From positions 32,893,967 to 32,957,966 of the forward strand of contig NC_079495.1 of the NCBI RefSeq assembly GCF_030052815.1: 64,000 bases of DNA, written 5' to 3'. A model generated the notes under the pieces. It saw only the letters and a list, made by a program, of their open reading frames with translations. It was not told the origin of the DNA and ran no database searches. Below, piece after piece: positions 33,338 to 45,897 of the stretch; position 1 is the first letter of the stretch; every line of letters begins with the position of its first letter. The translations under genes were made by a program, and so were the position numbers. The DNA comes from Hevea brasiliensis. Lineage: Eukaryota; Streptophyta; Magnoliopsida; Malpighiales; Euphorbiaceae.

Positions 33338-34012
33338 ATGAGCACACCACAACCACCACCATCCAATATCCTTGCGAGCATACTTGATCACAATAGGTTA
33401 ACAGGACCTAATCTTTTTGATTGGCTAAGAAATTTGAAACTTGTCCTGAACCTTAAACATATAGGATATGTTCTAGACTCACAGGTTCCAGGTCCCTTAC
33501 CTCCAGAGGCCACTCAAGAGGAACATGAAACTTTGGACAAGTGGAAGGAGCATGATATGAGAGCCAAGTGTTACATGCTTTCTTCTATGAGTAATGAGTT
33601 ATATAAGCAACATGAGAACATGCAATATGCAAGTGAGATCCTCCTTCACCTACAAGAGTTGTATGGTGAACATAGCAGGAATGCCAGGTATGAGATATCT
33701 AGGAAACTATTTCGCATGAGGATGTCTAAGGGGCAAAATGTTAGGGATCATGTCCACAAGATGATTCGGCTTATTGAGCTGCTAGAACATCTTGACTTTA
33801 ACATGGATTTCCAAATGCAGACGAATTTGATCCTTCAGTCCCTTCCTAAGTCATTTGGAAATTTTATGACAAATTTTCATATGACTAAGCAGGAATACAC
33901 CTTGGCTGGTCTACTTAACATGCTAGTTATTGCCCAAAAGAATATGCCAGGCAATAAAGAAAAAGAGGCAGCTTTGATTGCATCTTTTTCTGCTGGAAAG
34001 TCCAACAAGTAG
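33338..34012 (+). pseudogene. gag N-terminal part of L (224 codons)
   Basis: Copia-type gag: ILDHNRLTGPNLFDWLRNL near the start, then EEHETLDKWKEHDMRAKCY, LYGEHSRNARYEISRKLF, QNVRDHVHKMIRLIELLE and LILQSLPKSFGNFMTNF. This is the typical all-helical capsid region. The ATG at 33338 starts the homology. A TAG at 34010 ends the frame about 30 codons before the zinc knuckle. Confidence 0.88.
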
Positions 34013-34749
34013 AAGGGTAGTAAGAAAAAGAAACCTCAAATTCCTAGTCCTTCCAATAAGATAGCTAAACAAAAAGGGAAGACCAAAGCTGATGGAGGCA
34101 AAGGAAAGTGTTTTCACTGCTAGAAAGATGGGCACTAGAAAAGGAACTGCCCAGAGTATCTTGCTTCTCTGAAGGACAAAAAGGATACACCTTCAGAAGG
34201 TATGTCTATATCTTGTTATTTAGATGTTGATGATGCTCATAGTTCATCTACAGCTTGGGTTTTAGATACTGGTGCCAGTTCTCACATTTCTTATGATATG
34301 CAGGAACTAGCAAACAGTAGTAGCTTGCATTCTTGAGATGTTAGACTCTGGATTGGCGATGGCTCAACTGTTGAAGCTTTAGCCATAGGATCTAAATCTT
34401 TTTACATGTCTGGATATGTTTTGTGTTTGAATAATTTTTTATATGTACCTGATACTTTTAAGAACATCATTTCTATATCTAGTTTGACTAGAAATTGCTA
34501 TGAATTTTAGTTCACAGATGATGTTTGCAATATTTATTTTGGAAATAAATATGTTGGCTCGGGTTATATGCATTATGGTCTTTATTATTTGGATAATAAT
34601 GACAAACACAAATTGAAAGCAAGTGATCTAAACGAATGCAATGCCATGGTGAAAATCAACTCAAGTTCAAAATATATTTGACACTTAAGATTAGGTCATG
34701 TTACAGAAGATAGGATTCCAAAACTGGAGAAAATGGGGATTCTATCCTA
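34013..34749 (+). pseudogene. Zinc knuckle, protease and pre-integrase region of L
   Basis: In the same frame as gag: a Lys-rich stretch; a CCHC knuckle (CFHC, KDGH, KRNC, about 34111-34152) in which both Trp codons are TAG; the copia protease with WVLDTGASSHIS (about 34255-34290); LYVPDTFKNIISIS; and the pre-integrase block HLRLGHVTEDRIPKLEK, whose preceding Trp is TGA. At least five stops occur, most of them TGG-to-TAG or TGA. Confidence 0.85.
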
Positions 34750-35567
34750 TTGGGTTCTGAACCTACTCCAACTTGTGAATCCTACCTTCAGGGCAAAATG
34801 ACCAGATCACCATTTGTTGGACAAGAGCTAAGAGCTGAAAATATTTTGGAGCTAATACATAGTGATGTATGTGGCCCATTTAGAGAAATTGCTAGAGGCG
34901 GTTTTTATTATTTTATTACCTTTACTGATGATAAATCAAGGTTTGGGTATTTGTATTTGATGAAATACAAACATGAATCCTTTGAAAAGTTCAAAGAATT
35001 TAAATCTAAAGTAGAAAATCAAACAGGAAAAAGTATTAAAGCTCTTCGATCAGATCGTGGAGGTGAATACTTGAGTACTGAATTTGATGAATACTTGAGT
35101 ACTGAATTTGATGAATACTTGAAAGAGCATGGCATTGTTTCCCAGCTGACTCCTCCAAGAACACCACAGCTGAATGGTGTATCTGAAAGGAGAAATCGTA
35201 CCAATCTCCCTTTGGGGATTTGCATTAGAATTAGCTTTACATATTCTGAATAGGATTCCATCAAAATCAGTATCTTCCACACCTTATGAGATATGGCATG
35301 GAAGAAAACCAAGTATTAAGTATGTTAAGATTTGGGGTTGTCCAGCTTATATCAAAAAGCTAAACACTGATAAATTAGAAACTAGATCAGAAAAGGGTCG
35401 ATTTGTTGGATATCCAAAAGAGAGTTTTGGATATTATTTTTATTTGCTTACATCACAAAACGTTGTGGTAAGTAGAGATGCCACATTTCTTGAACAACAG
35501 TTTGTTCAAAAAGGAGGCAAAGGAAGGCAAATATAGTTAGAATTGAAGAATTCTGACCAACTAACAG
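34750..35567 (+). pseudogene. Integrase of L
   Basis: The core begins at HSDVCGPF (first Asp); the second Asp is in RSDRGGEY; the Glu is in GVSERRNRT (about 35180). An in-frame 24-bp duplication lies after RGGEY. Just after SERRNRT some dozen residues usual in the family are missing, and the frame shifts from NLPLGI to ALELALHILNRIPSKSVSS, TPYEIWHGRKPSIKYVKIWG and the region ending at a TAG at 35534. The catalytic residues themselves are present. Confidence 0.86.
35065..35112 (+). repeat. 24-bp tandem duplication in L integrase
   Basis: Two identical adjacent 24-bp units (codons for EYLSTEFD), followed by the first ten bases of a third. The frame is kept and eight residues are added just after the second catalytic Asp. 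Confidence 0.95.
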
Positions 35568-37222
35568 ATTAGATGGATATGGATCCATCTAGTCAACCTA
35601 CACCTATTGATGAAACATCTATAGCTATTCCTCGCAGATCAACCAGGATATCTCACCCACCAGTGAGATACGGTTTTCTTCATGAAGAAGAATAAGAGTT
35701 GTCTACTCATGAAGAAGTAGATAATGGAGATGATCCACTTACCTATGATGAAGTTATATCAGATATAGTTTCTTTAGAATGGATTGATGCTATGAAATCC
35801 GAGATTGATTCCATGTACAAGAATCAAGTTTGGGATCTTGTTGACCCACCTGAAGGTATTGTACCTATAGGAAACAAATGGGTTTTCAAGAAGAAAATTG
35901 GTTCTGATGGAAAGGTAGAGACCTATAAAGCAAGGCTAGTAGCGAAAGGGTTTTGCCAAAGGCAAGGAATCAACTATGAGGAGACTTTCTTGCCTGTTTC
36001 CATGCTTAAATCAATTAGGATTCTATTAGTAATAGCTGCATACTATGATTATGAGATTTGGCAGATGGATGTCAAAACAGCTTTTCTAAATGGATACATT
36101 AAAGAAAACATTTTCTTGAACAACCTAGGGGTTTTGAATCCCAAAATGGTTTTAAGGTATGCAAGCTAAAGCGATCCATTTATGGGTTGAAACAAGCTTC
36201 AAAGAGTTAGAACATCTGTTTTAATGATGTCATTAAGTCATTTGCTTTTATCAAAAATGAGGATGAGCTATGTGTATATAAGAAGGTTAGTGATAGTGCT
36301 ATCACATTCCTTGTCTTATATGTGGATGACATTTTGTTGATGGGTAATGACATAGGTATGTTGACAGTTGTAAAGGTATGATTGTCAAATAAATTCTCCA
36401 TGAAAGACTTAAGGGAGGTAACCTATATTCTTGGGATTCGCATCTATAGAGATAGAGCTAAAAGAATAATTAGTTTATTCTAAAGTCTATACTTGGAAAA
36501 GGTGTTAAAGAGGTTTAACATGCTTGATTCCAAGAGAGGATTATTACTAGTGAGACATGGTATCCACCTTTCTAAAGAGATGTCTCCAAATACACCTGAA
36601 GAAAGAGATAAAATGGCCAGGCTTCCATATGCTTCAGCTATTGGAAGTTAGATGTATGCAATGTTGTGTACTTGGCCGGATATCGCATATTTTGTTAGTT
36701 TGACTAGCAGGTTTCAATCCAATCCAGGTTTGGAACACTGGATAGTTGTCAAGAATGTCCTTAAGTACTTGAGAAGAACTAAGGATTTATTCTTAATATA
36801 TAGAGGTAGTGACTTGCAATTGGATGGTTATACTGACTCTGATTTTCAATCAGATATCGATGATAGAAAGTCTACCTCTGGGTATGTGTTCATTTGTAAT
36901 GGAGGTGCAATTAGTTAGAAGAGTTCCAAACAGAGTACGACTGCTAATTCCACTACATAGGCTGAGTATATTGCTGCATCAGATGCTGCAAAAATAGGCT
37001 ATTTGGATATAAGGAACCCTAGTCTCACCAGAAATCCAAACACATAGAAAGGCACTACCATATTATCAGAGAGATAGTTGGACAAGGCGATGTAGCCATG
37101 CAGAAAAATAGCATCTGCTGAAAATCCAGCTGATCCATTCACTAAGCCTATGTCACAAGCTCAGCTAGACCGACATCTTGAGAAGATGGGTCTAAGATAT
37201 TGTAATGAATGGCTCTAGTGCT
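35568..37222 (+). pseudogene. RT and RNase H of L
   Basis: The linker (RRSTRISHPPVRYGF) is followed by RT: EWIDAMKSEIDSMYKNQVWD, NKWVFKKKIGSDGKVETYKA, WQMDVKTAFLNGYIKE, then a frameshift near 36120, SIYGLKQAS and LYVDDILLMGND (catalytic YVDD near 36320). RNase H follows: SAIGS-stop-MYAMLCTWPDIAYFV, GYTDSDFQSDIDDRKSTSGY, then TAG in place of Glu of TTEAEY. The end KPMSQAQLDRHLEKMGLRY lies close to the PPT. Stops and frameshifts are numerous. Confidence 0.88.
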
Positions 37223-37232
37223 AGTGGGAGAT
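37223..37232 (+). other. Polypurine tract of L interior
   Basis: AGTGGGAG then AT directly before TGTTAGTAGTATGCCC, the LTR start, on the plus strand. Confidence 0.8.
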
Positions 37233-37422
37233 TGTTAGTAGTATGCCCTAGAGCATATCATTTAGTATGTATCTTGTACATGTTTTATTAATTAAAAGGC
37301 ATTTTCACTTTTCCGTTTACATAACATATTTATGTGTAATAAAAAAGTAAAAATGCCTTCTAATTAATAAAACATGCACAAGATACATACTAAATAATAT
37401 GCTCTAAGGCATACTACTAACA
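37233..37422. repeat. Palindrome of two LTR starts
   Basis: 37233-37312 and 37343-37422 are inverted copies of the first 80 bases of the copia LTR, matching at 75 of 80 positions by my count; all five differences are transitions. About 30 bases of further LTR sequence separate them. Transcribed, it would fold into one long hairpin. Confidence 0.9.
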
Positions 37423-37491
37423 GCATTGACTCCTTAACAACTAAGGTTCTCTTATTGAAGACTCCATATGTTTTACTAGATGTAGAGCACC
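37423..37491 (-). pseudogene. Element G: copia pol fragment, INT C-terminal region
   Basis: The minus strand encodes STSSKTYGVFNKRTLVVKESM, a conserved copia stretch at the integrase end. It continues, after removal of L, into VAFDEANPFG at 30554. I is inserted at its other end (37492). The remaining upstream part of G should be right of I, beyond the window. Confidence 0.82.
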
Positions 37492-39610
37492 TGTCACACC
37501 TTACCCGTCCATAAGGCATAACATGATCTCGTAGTATACCTAATGAATTACCGAACTTCATCTACTGATAACCCATTAAATACACTACAAGGGATTTTAA
37601 ACATTTTCTTATTTCTTTTTACAGTGGTGAGCACTTTTGACAGGTTTTACAAGTGTTAAATTTTTTTTTTTTTTAACTGAAGTGAAACCAAATAACAAAT
37701 CTGAAGTATTAGAAATTTCTGTAAAAATTTCGGCAGAGTGCCATCTGTATTTTGAATAAAACAGTTCTTCAAAAATCTGTAAAAAGAACTTCCAATATAT
37801 TGTTCAATCCCAAACTCCAATATGGCTCAACACAAATCAATTTTCACAACATTTGTCAAACTCAATTCAACATCAATTTTCAGTATTTCCAAAGATAGAC
37901 TACAAAATGAAAGAGTAGTTCAAAAGCTGAGATAAGAAATAAATATATTACAACTTTAGTTTACAACCGCTCAAGACCAAGTACAATATATACATACAGT
38001 GCACATACATTACAATAAAATTTACAAAAAGGTGGTATACTTAATACACCTGAAAAAATCCCAAAGTGTAGCACAAGCAGCCTACTGTGCTGCTCTGTCT
38101 GTCTGTCTACCTGCGACAGCAATGAAAAAGCTATCGTTGAGCCAATGTCTCAGTGGTACATAACAATAAGAAAATACAGTTTAAATCCATAAACCATAAA
38201 TCATATAAACTGTAGATACTTAAAATCATAGTTAAATTCAAAAGACAGAGAATGTCATAAAGAATTAAACTCCATTTTACAATGTCTCAATGAATATCAA
38301 TAAATCACACACAGCTTAATCATAATTCCAAAGTCCAATTCGTCCTAAAAGCCAATGGCTAATGAGGAATAACATAGCTAGCTAGCAATTATATGAGTAC
38401 TCATCATATTCACCCTTAACTGACACACACCTCAACACTTCAGCCAGAGAGGAAGCCAATTCGTCCCATTAGATAAGCTAGTGAGGAATTCAATCAAATA
38501 TACATGATAGTTGTGGTTTCAAACCATTTACAATATTTTTCAATCAATAAGTATCCATCAAATTCTATTCAAATAATTTTTCACAATTTAAGCAATAACA
38601 TACAAATTGTCATAATTTATTTCAATTGAATTTCAAAAGAAATAACTGTTATGCACAAACCTCTTATGAATGCTTCTTGGCCTTGACTCAGTGGTTCTTT
38701 CCCCTTTCCTGAGTCTTTGCTAACTGAAACACACAATTTAAAGTGTTTCAGTACTCGTTTACTTTGTTTCTAACAATAAGGTTCAATAATTAAATTTATT
38801 TAATACTATTGCTTTCATTGGTCAACCTATAATGTTGACCTTTGATGCACTCTAAGTGAGTCAATTCTAATGTTACTAATATGTCACATTTTATAGTCCT
38901 TTAGTGTTGGTATATGTTACCAATTTCATTTTTAAGTGTATTGCATTTTATTACAATTTATTGGATTTTGGTATGCTGTTTTGACCTAGCTGGATGACCT
39001 AGTTCCCTCGGTTTTTGGGTTCTGGTCAAAATTACAAACTTGTAGGTCTATGTCTTATTGAACTTTTCTCACAAATTTTAGGTCATTTGGAGTTTACTAG
39101 ACCAAGTTATGGTCATGTTACCAATGCTGGACAGGTTGCACTAAAATGGCAAACTTAGGTCATTTTTAGGTCATTTCCGATTTTGGCAGTTTTTATACCC
39201 GAATTTCTGCAAGCATTTTGACTTGCTTATGGTCATTTCTGGGTTTTGTGATCTCTACAAAAGATGTAACCCTATGTCTAAGCTTTCCAACCATATAAAT
39301 GTCAGGTCATTTGGACTTGTTTTGAGTGAGTTATGGCCAAAATACTTACTACTGTTCAAATGGTCAATTTTCAGGTTTGCAAAGTCACTAATTCAGATTT
39401 TGTCAGTTTTCATGTCACTTCCTGGACAGAATTTAGGTAGTCTTTCTTCATGAAAGTTGGCACATTTTGTGCCTAGTTTCACCTCCAATTGGCCTCCTAC
39501 CAATTGGGGCCACACAATTCCATTTATAGCCTAAAACACATACTGCCCTTAACACATTTTTAAAGCACCAAACCAATCACACATTCAACTAGTTATAACT
39601 TCATGCCCAA
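37492..39610 (-). repeat. 3' LTR of I, 3' part
   Basis: The minus-strand LTR end GTGTGACA is at 37492. It is collinear with the LTR of D from 21197 on. Interrupted at 39611 by C; the last five bases are the target repeat. Confidence 0.9.
39606..39610. repeat. Target site duplication of C, left
   Basis: CCCAA before the LTR start of C; an identical copy is at 51093-51097. Confidence 0.9.
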
Positions 39611-42600
39611 TGTAACACCCCTATGTTCAGTAGTGCGTTCTACTGTTCCGGTGACCAGTGCTATCCGGACAGCTAGGATGCCTAGAACTACACTTCGTTA
39701 TGAGTGAGGAGACATAAAATAATGAAATACAAGAAAAGAAAATACAAGAAAAACAAAGGAAAAATAATAGCAAAGAAATGTAACCAAGTTAAGCGAGCCG
39801 AGAACCCTAGCGATGGGTGACCGCACCGGGAAGTCACGGCGTGGACCGTTGACTAGCCCTGGACTGCGGGAAACCCTGGAAAATATTTTTAGGACTTAAA
39901 GAGACATCAATTGAAGTATAAATATCATTAGAAATATCAAAGAAAAATTAAATAATTAGTACAAAGAAAAGTGAGAAATTGAAGAACGGACAAAACCCGG
40001 TGTTACCGAAAAATCGGGAATGCAACCCGAACAGGGGCATTATGGTCATTTGACATCCCGAATTGTCTTTTGACCTAAATGTCCATTAAAAATAAATAAT
40101 ATTACACTTAGAAAATAAAATGAAAAATTAATTTGGTGGTACCTAATGTAAATAGCCAAAAGTGGAGTGAAAATTGTGTAAATAACACATTTAACATATT
40201 ATATGATTTAAATTTGGTGAGTGGACCACTAGGGATTTAATTAAACACTAAATGGGGCAGGTGTAAGTCCATTACACCATCTGCACTTCATCTTCTCCAA
40301 ATCCTCTCAACCTTGCCGAAATGGAGAGCTAGGGAAACTTCCATTGCCGTTTTGCTCCAAGCTTCCTCCACTCCTCATTTCACTTCCAATCACTTAGGTT
40401 TCTTCATTAAGTTTTATCCCCACATCACAAGGAAGAGTTTGATACTAAAATCAAGAAGTTTAGTCAAGCTTTAACAAGTCCTAACCAAAGATAAGTTGTA
40501 TTTTTGAATATTGCTTTGTTAAAGTTTGTATACATGTTATGGGTGTTTGCTTTGTGAAGGAAATTTTAAGTTTTGAGGAGTTCTTGATATATCAATTTTG
40601 GACAGCCATGGAGTTGTATGTTTAATGAAATATTCATACATATATTTGATGAGAAATTATGTTGATTAGGGTGATTTAATGTCCTAGTAAATTATTCCAC
40701 ATGTATATGGTGATTGTGCACTTGGAATGGAAATTGATGAATTGTAGGACACTTTGGCATTGTGGAACAATTCGGCAGCCTTGGGACTCTTTGATGAATG
40801 TATGAATTCATGAAGATATTGGCAGAATTATGACATTGAGGATTGATGCATATGTATATAAATTAGTGGTGGAAATTGTATGAAATGATGAGTAGTGTTT
40901 ATGTGTATTTATGGTTGTAATTGGACTTTATGAATTAGAGTTTTATTTGGTGTGTTAAGGATGATTGTAATCTGCCCAAAGTGACTTTAAAGTGAAGTGG
41001 TATATGGTTTTGGTAATGTACCAAAACAGAATGGGGTTGAGAGGTGAATTTGTATCAAGGTAAATGTGTAATGAAATGATGTTTAAGCAATGTAATTAAG
41101 GGCAGTGTGCATTTTGGCCTATAACTCTAAATGTGTAACTCCAATTGGTATGAGACCAATTAGACGTGAAACTAGGCACAAAATGTGCCAACTTTCATTG
41201 AGAAAGCATACCAAAATTCTGCTTGCAAGGTAGCATGAAAAATGACCAATTCGGATTAAGTGCAAATGAGGCCTGAAAATTGATCAATTGGGCAGCAGTT
41301 AGTTTTTAGGCCATAACTCACTCAAAACAGGTCCAATTGACCTAAAATTTTAACCATGAATAGTTAAGACCCATACCTACAAGTATCATGAAGACACCAA
41401 AGCCCAGAAATGGCCATAAGCAGGTCAAACGGCTTGTACAAGTTCTGGTCCAAAAACTGGCCGAACCAAAGTTGACCAAATTTGACCTAAAATGACCTAA
41501 TTTGATGCCATTTGACCAGCAATAGTAAAATGACTATACCTTGGTCTACATAACTCGGATTGACCTAAAATTTTGCCCCGCGTTCCGTAAAACATAGATC
41601 TACAAGTTTTTAGTTTTGACCGAAACCCGAAAACCGAGGGAACTAGGTCGTCTGGCTAGGTCAATCTAGTATACCGGAATACAGTAATTTGCAATAAAAT
41701 GCACTAAACAAGGAAATGAAATTGGTAACGTGTACCAACCCTAAAACACTATCAAATGTGACATATTAGTGACACTAAAACCTAATTTACCTAGAACGCA
41801 TCGAGGGTCGATATATTAGGTGATTTAGCGAATAATAGCTTTCAGTGAATAATTTATCAAACATTATCGATAGAGACAGTTTAATTTAGTACTGAAACAC
41901 TTCAAATTGTGTTTCTCAATTAGTAAAGACTCAAGGAAAGGGAAGGAAACACTGAGTCCAGACCAGGAGACAGTTATCAGAGGTTTGTGTACAACAACTA
42001 TTTCTTTTGAATTTTTTAATTGAAATGAATTATGACTATTTGTACATTATTGTTTTAAATTGTGGAAATGTGTTTGAATGGATATTTATCGCTTGAAAAG
42101 CACTGTAAATGGTTTGAAATTGTGAGAAATTATTTGAATGATATTAATGGATACTTATTGATTGAAAAGCATTGGAAATGGTTTGAAACCACAGCTATCA
42201 TGTATATTGATTGTATTCCTCGCTAGCTTGTCTAGTGGGACGAATTGAATTCCCTCTCTGGCAGAAGTGTTGAGGTGTGTGCCTGTTGAGGACGAATTGG
42301 ATGAGTACCCATATTTTTGCTAGCTAGCTATGATATTCCTCATTAGTCATTGACTTTTGGGACGAATTGAATACCTCATTAGCCATCGGCTTTTGGAACG
42401 AATTGAACCTTAGAACATGATTAAGCTGTGTGTGATTTATTGATATGTATTGTGAGATTGTGAAATGAATTTAAACTCTTATTGACATATACTGTCTTTT
42501 GAATTCAACCATGATCTGACTTATTGAAATTTATTGTGATATTAAGAAATGGAGTTTAAATTCTTGTTGACAATTACTGTCTTGAAATTAACTATGGTTT

Positions 42601-43311
42601 TAAGTATCCACTATTTATATGATTTATGAATTGTGATTTAAATTGTATTTGGTTAATGTTGTGCACCACTGAGACATCGTCTCAGTGATAGCTTTTTATT
42701 GCTGTCGTAGGTAGACAGACAGACAGGGCAGCAGACTAGGCTGCTAGTACCTCCAGCGAGAGATTACCGGGTATAATGAGTATACCCACATTTTGTATTT
42801 TGTAATGTAATGTATGTTCACTGTATGTACATATTGTTGTTGGTTTTGAGCAGTTGTAAATTAAAATTGTACATTGAAGTTATAAAGTAAATTATGAGTT
42901 ATTTTGACTTGTAAAAATTGTATTATATTTCTTTTATTTCATTCTTTGAAAAATCACTGTGGATTTGAGTTGAGAAATATGTTGTGTTGAGAAATATGTT
43001 GGAGTTGAGATTTGGAAATATATTGAAGTGCTTTTTACAGGTTTTCTGAAGAACTGTTTTATCCAAAATACAGATGGCACTCTGCCAAAATTTCTACAGA
43101 AATTCCAAATAATTCAAATGTGTTAGTTCTATCACTTCAGTTCAAAAAGGTTTTTAACACCTGTAAATAGTGCTCACCACTGTAAAAGAAGTAAGAAAAG
43201 TTTTTAAAATCCCTTGTAGTGTATTTAATGGGTTATCAGTAGACGGAGTTGGTAATTCATTAGGTATACTACGGGATCATGTTATGCCTTACAGAGGGAT
43301 AGGGTGTGACA
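39611..43311 (+). repeat. 5' LTR of C (3701 bp)
   Basis: It starts TGTAACACCC and ends GGGTGTGACA. It keeps the segment 40697-41430 that is missing from the 3' LTR. Close relative of the LTR of A. Confidence 0.95.
39786..39840 (+). promoter_or_regulatory. 5S rRNA-like module in 5' LTR of C
   Basis: AAGTTAAGCGAGC, CGAGAACCCTAGC, GATGGGTGACC, GCACC, GGGAAGTCACGGC: the same as in A. Confidence 0.6.
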
Positions 43312-43319
43312 TGTTTTAG

Positions 43320-43331
43320 TGGTATCAGAGC
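43320..43331 (+). other. Primer binding site of C
   Basis: TGGTATCAGAGC, a perfect 12-base complement of initiator-Met tRNA, eight bases after the LTR end. Confidence 0.95.
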
Positions 43332-43501
43332 AAAGTTTTTAAATTCTATTTTCACCTGTTATTTGAATATTCTTTCTTCATAGTACAACTGCTCAACATC
43401 ATTGTTTGATACATACAGTACATTACATTATAAATATGCACTAACGGGAGGAAATCTCCTTGTGTTATTTGTTCAGGAGGTCTAAGATCCTCGAATTGAC
43501 C

Positions 43502-44442
43502 ATGGAAGAGGGTGATCGTTCAGTCGATCAATCTATTGAGGCTGAGGTGCAAGGGGATGCCCCAGGCCTACACAATGTCAGTGGTTCAAGAAGACCACTT
43601 GTAGTACCGCAGCTTTCTGCTCGCTCGCCAAAGAGATGGTCAGAATGTTCTAACAAATGGCTGGTAATGTGCCTACTCAAGTCCCAATACAGACACCAGT
43701 GGTACAACCATAATCTCCTACTAGGCAGTATGATAAATTGATGAAGTATGGGGCTACAGAGTTCAAGGGGACAGTAGATCCTCTAGAAGCTGAACAATGG
43801 TTAGAAAGGATGGATAGGGTATTCAAGAAACTGCATTGCACAGAGGAGCTCAGATTTGAATACTCAGTATCTTTGCTCTGGGGATGCTTATGATCGTGGA
43901 AAACCATTCCCCTGATGCCGTAGAACCTGCAGTGCTAACATGGAATGACTTTCTCAGGGAATTCAGACAGAAATATGTCCCTGATGCTTATGTAGACCAG
44001 AAGCTACAAGAATTCCTAAGTCTGAAACAGGGGAACAGATCAGTGGCTGAGTATGAAAGAGAATTTTCCCGCCTGAGCCATTATGCAGTAAGTTTACTTG
44101 CTACCAGCAGGGAGAGATGCAAGAGGTTTGAAACTGGCTTGAAGCCTAGTATCAGATTACAAGTAGTCGGCTTCAAACACACTAACTTCTCTGAACTTAT
44201 TTCTCAAGCTCTAGAGTTAGAAAGAATTGAGTCTGAAGCTGCTCCTGAGAAAAAGAAATTAGAGAAGACAGAGAAAGAGGGAAAACCTGTATAACAGAGT
44301 TCCAGTGGTCCTACTGGAAAGAGGAAGAACTATGGGGGACACAACAGAGGTGGCAAGAAATCTGGTAGGGGAAGATATTCAGGACAGAAGCTTCCCCTAG
44401 CTGGTCAGCAGAGTACCAGAGGTTCCTACCCTCCCCACCAAT
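43502..44442 (+). pseudogene. gag of C, frameshifted
   Basis: ATG at 43502 (MEEGDRSVDQSIEAEVQGD). A frameshift near 43620 is followed by the core gag in other frames: KYGATEFKGTVDPLEAEQW at about 43746, WNDFLREFRQKYVPDAYVD, NRSVAEYEREFSRLSHYAV and a Lys/Glu-rich charged end stopping at 44292. The zinc knuckle continues in another frame near 44490-44540, where one Cys is Tyr (NYGG for NCGG, TGT to TAT). The frame breaks at 43620 and 43880 coincide with CAG-rich DNA. Confidence 0.87.
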
Positions 44443-45897
44443 GTGAAACTTATGGAAGAAATCATGGTGGGATATGCTACAAGGCTATTGGAGCCTGTTA
44501 TAACTATGGAGGCACAGGACATTTTGCCAAGGACTGCACCAGTAGTCGCAGAATTGGACCACCTCCTACTACTCGCAGTGGGTCGATTGAGCCCTATCAC
44601 TAGAAGTTCACAACCACCCAGCAGAGGTAGAGGCAGGGGTAGAGGTAGCCCAGCAGGCATCCAAGGCACAGTGAAACAATCAGAGCAAGACAGTGCTCCA
44701 ATCAGAATGTATGCAATGAGACAGAAGGAAGAGGCCGAGACATCTGATGCTGTGGCTGGTACCTTCTCAACTTTTAATCAGAATGTGTTTGTGTTATTTG
44801 ATCCGGGTTCTACCCATTCTTATGTGAGTGCTAGCATCATTGATTGCATTGTTGTTCCATGTACAAAAATGGACTTTGAGGTGCTAGTAACAAGTCTGCT
44901 AGGACAGGAAGTCAGGGTTAATAGAATGTATAGAGATTGTCTTTTGGTGATCCAAGGACACACTTTCCTGTCTGATTTCATTGAAATGCCCTTCAGAGAT
45001 TATGATATCATCTTGGGCATGGATTGGTTAGCTAGGCATCATGCCATGATTGACTGTAGGCTGAAGACAGTCACTTTTGGCCTTCCTCAGTACAGTGATG
45101 TGGTAATACATGGGGAAAGGCAGTTATTGCCATCAAACATCATTTCGGCTGCACTAGCCAGAAAAATGATCAGAAAGGGGTGTGAAGCATACTTGGCACA
45201 TGTGGTAGACACCCAAGTAGGGAGTCCAGCATTGAAGGACATCCCTACAGTACATGACTTTCCAGATGTATTTCCTGATGAATTGCTAGGATTACCTCCG
45301 GAAAGAGAAGTGCAATTTGAAATTAATGTTATGCCTGGTGTGGATCCAATCTCCATAACGCCATACAGAATGGCACCAGCAGAATTGAAGGAGTTGAAGA
45401 TACAACTGCAAGAATTACTTAAAAAGGGCTTCATCCGCCCTAGTGTGTCACCTTGGGGAGCACCAGTGTTGTTTGTTAAGAAGAAGGATGGTACTCTCCG
45501 CTTATGTATAGATTATCGGCAGTTGAATAAGGTGACAATAAAGAACAGATATCCATTGCCTCGCATTGATGATCTGTTTAATCAGTTGAAGGGTGTAGCT
45601 GTATTCTCCAAAATTGATTTACGATCTGGTTATTATCAGTTGAAGGTGCAAGAGCAGAGTATTCCAAAAACTGCTTTCAGAACTCGGTATGGCCACTATG
45701 AGTTTCTAGTAATACCATTCGGGTTAACAAATGCTCCAGCTGCTTTTATGGATCTGATGAACACTATCTTTAGACCATATCTTGATCAATTTGTGGTGGT
45801 GTTTATTGATGATATTTTGATATATTCAAGGAATGCAGAGGAGCATGACAGACATCTGCGGATTGTACTGCAGACTTTAAGGGAGAAACAGCTATAA
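44443..45897 (+). pseudogene. Protease and RT of C (484-codon open frame)
   Basis: The longest coding stretch of the window. After a short out-of-frame start it enters the normal frame with the Gly/Arg-rich gag end ([14 protein letters not shown]). Protease: [19 protein letters not shown] (about 44797-44853), [121 protein letters not shown], catalytic [11 protein letters not shown] (about 45802-45834). All catalytic residues are present. It stops at a TAA in EKQLYAKL (Tyr to stop). Confidence 0.93.

Larger units (their letters stand above)
30555..37422 (-). mobile_element. Element L: copia insertion with inverted interior
   Basis: The outer ends are minus-strand LTR ends: the LTR 3' end (TGAAGG on plus) at 30555 and the LTR start (ACTACTAACA on plus) at 37422. 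Flanks TCATT (30550-30554) and GCATT (37423-37427) match in four of five bases, and joining them restores the G reading frame (KESM-IVAFDEANP). The interior, however, has leader, gag, INT, RT, PPT and the beginning of an LTR all on the plus strand. The left LTR lacks its first 25 bases. The right end is a palindrome of two LTR starts. Later inversion, a second copy inserted with rearrangement, or an assembly error could explain it. Confidence 0.75.

Noticed and set aside
33923..34135. Minus-strand frame of 70 codons
   Set aside because: Antisense shadow of the L gag Lys-rich region.
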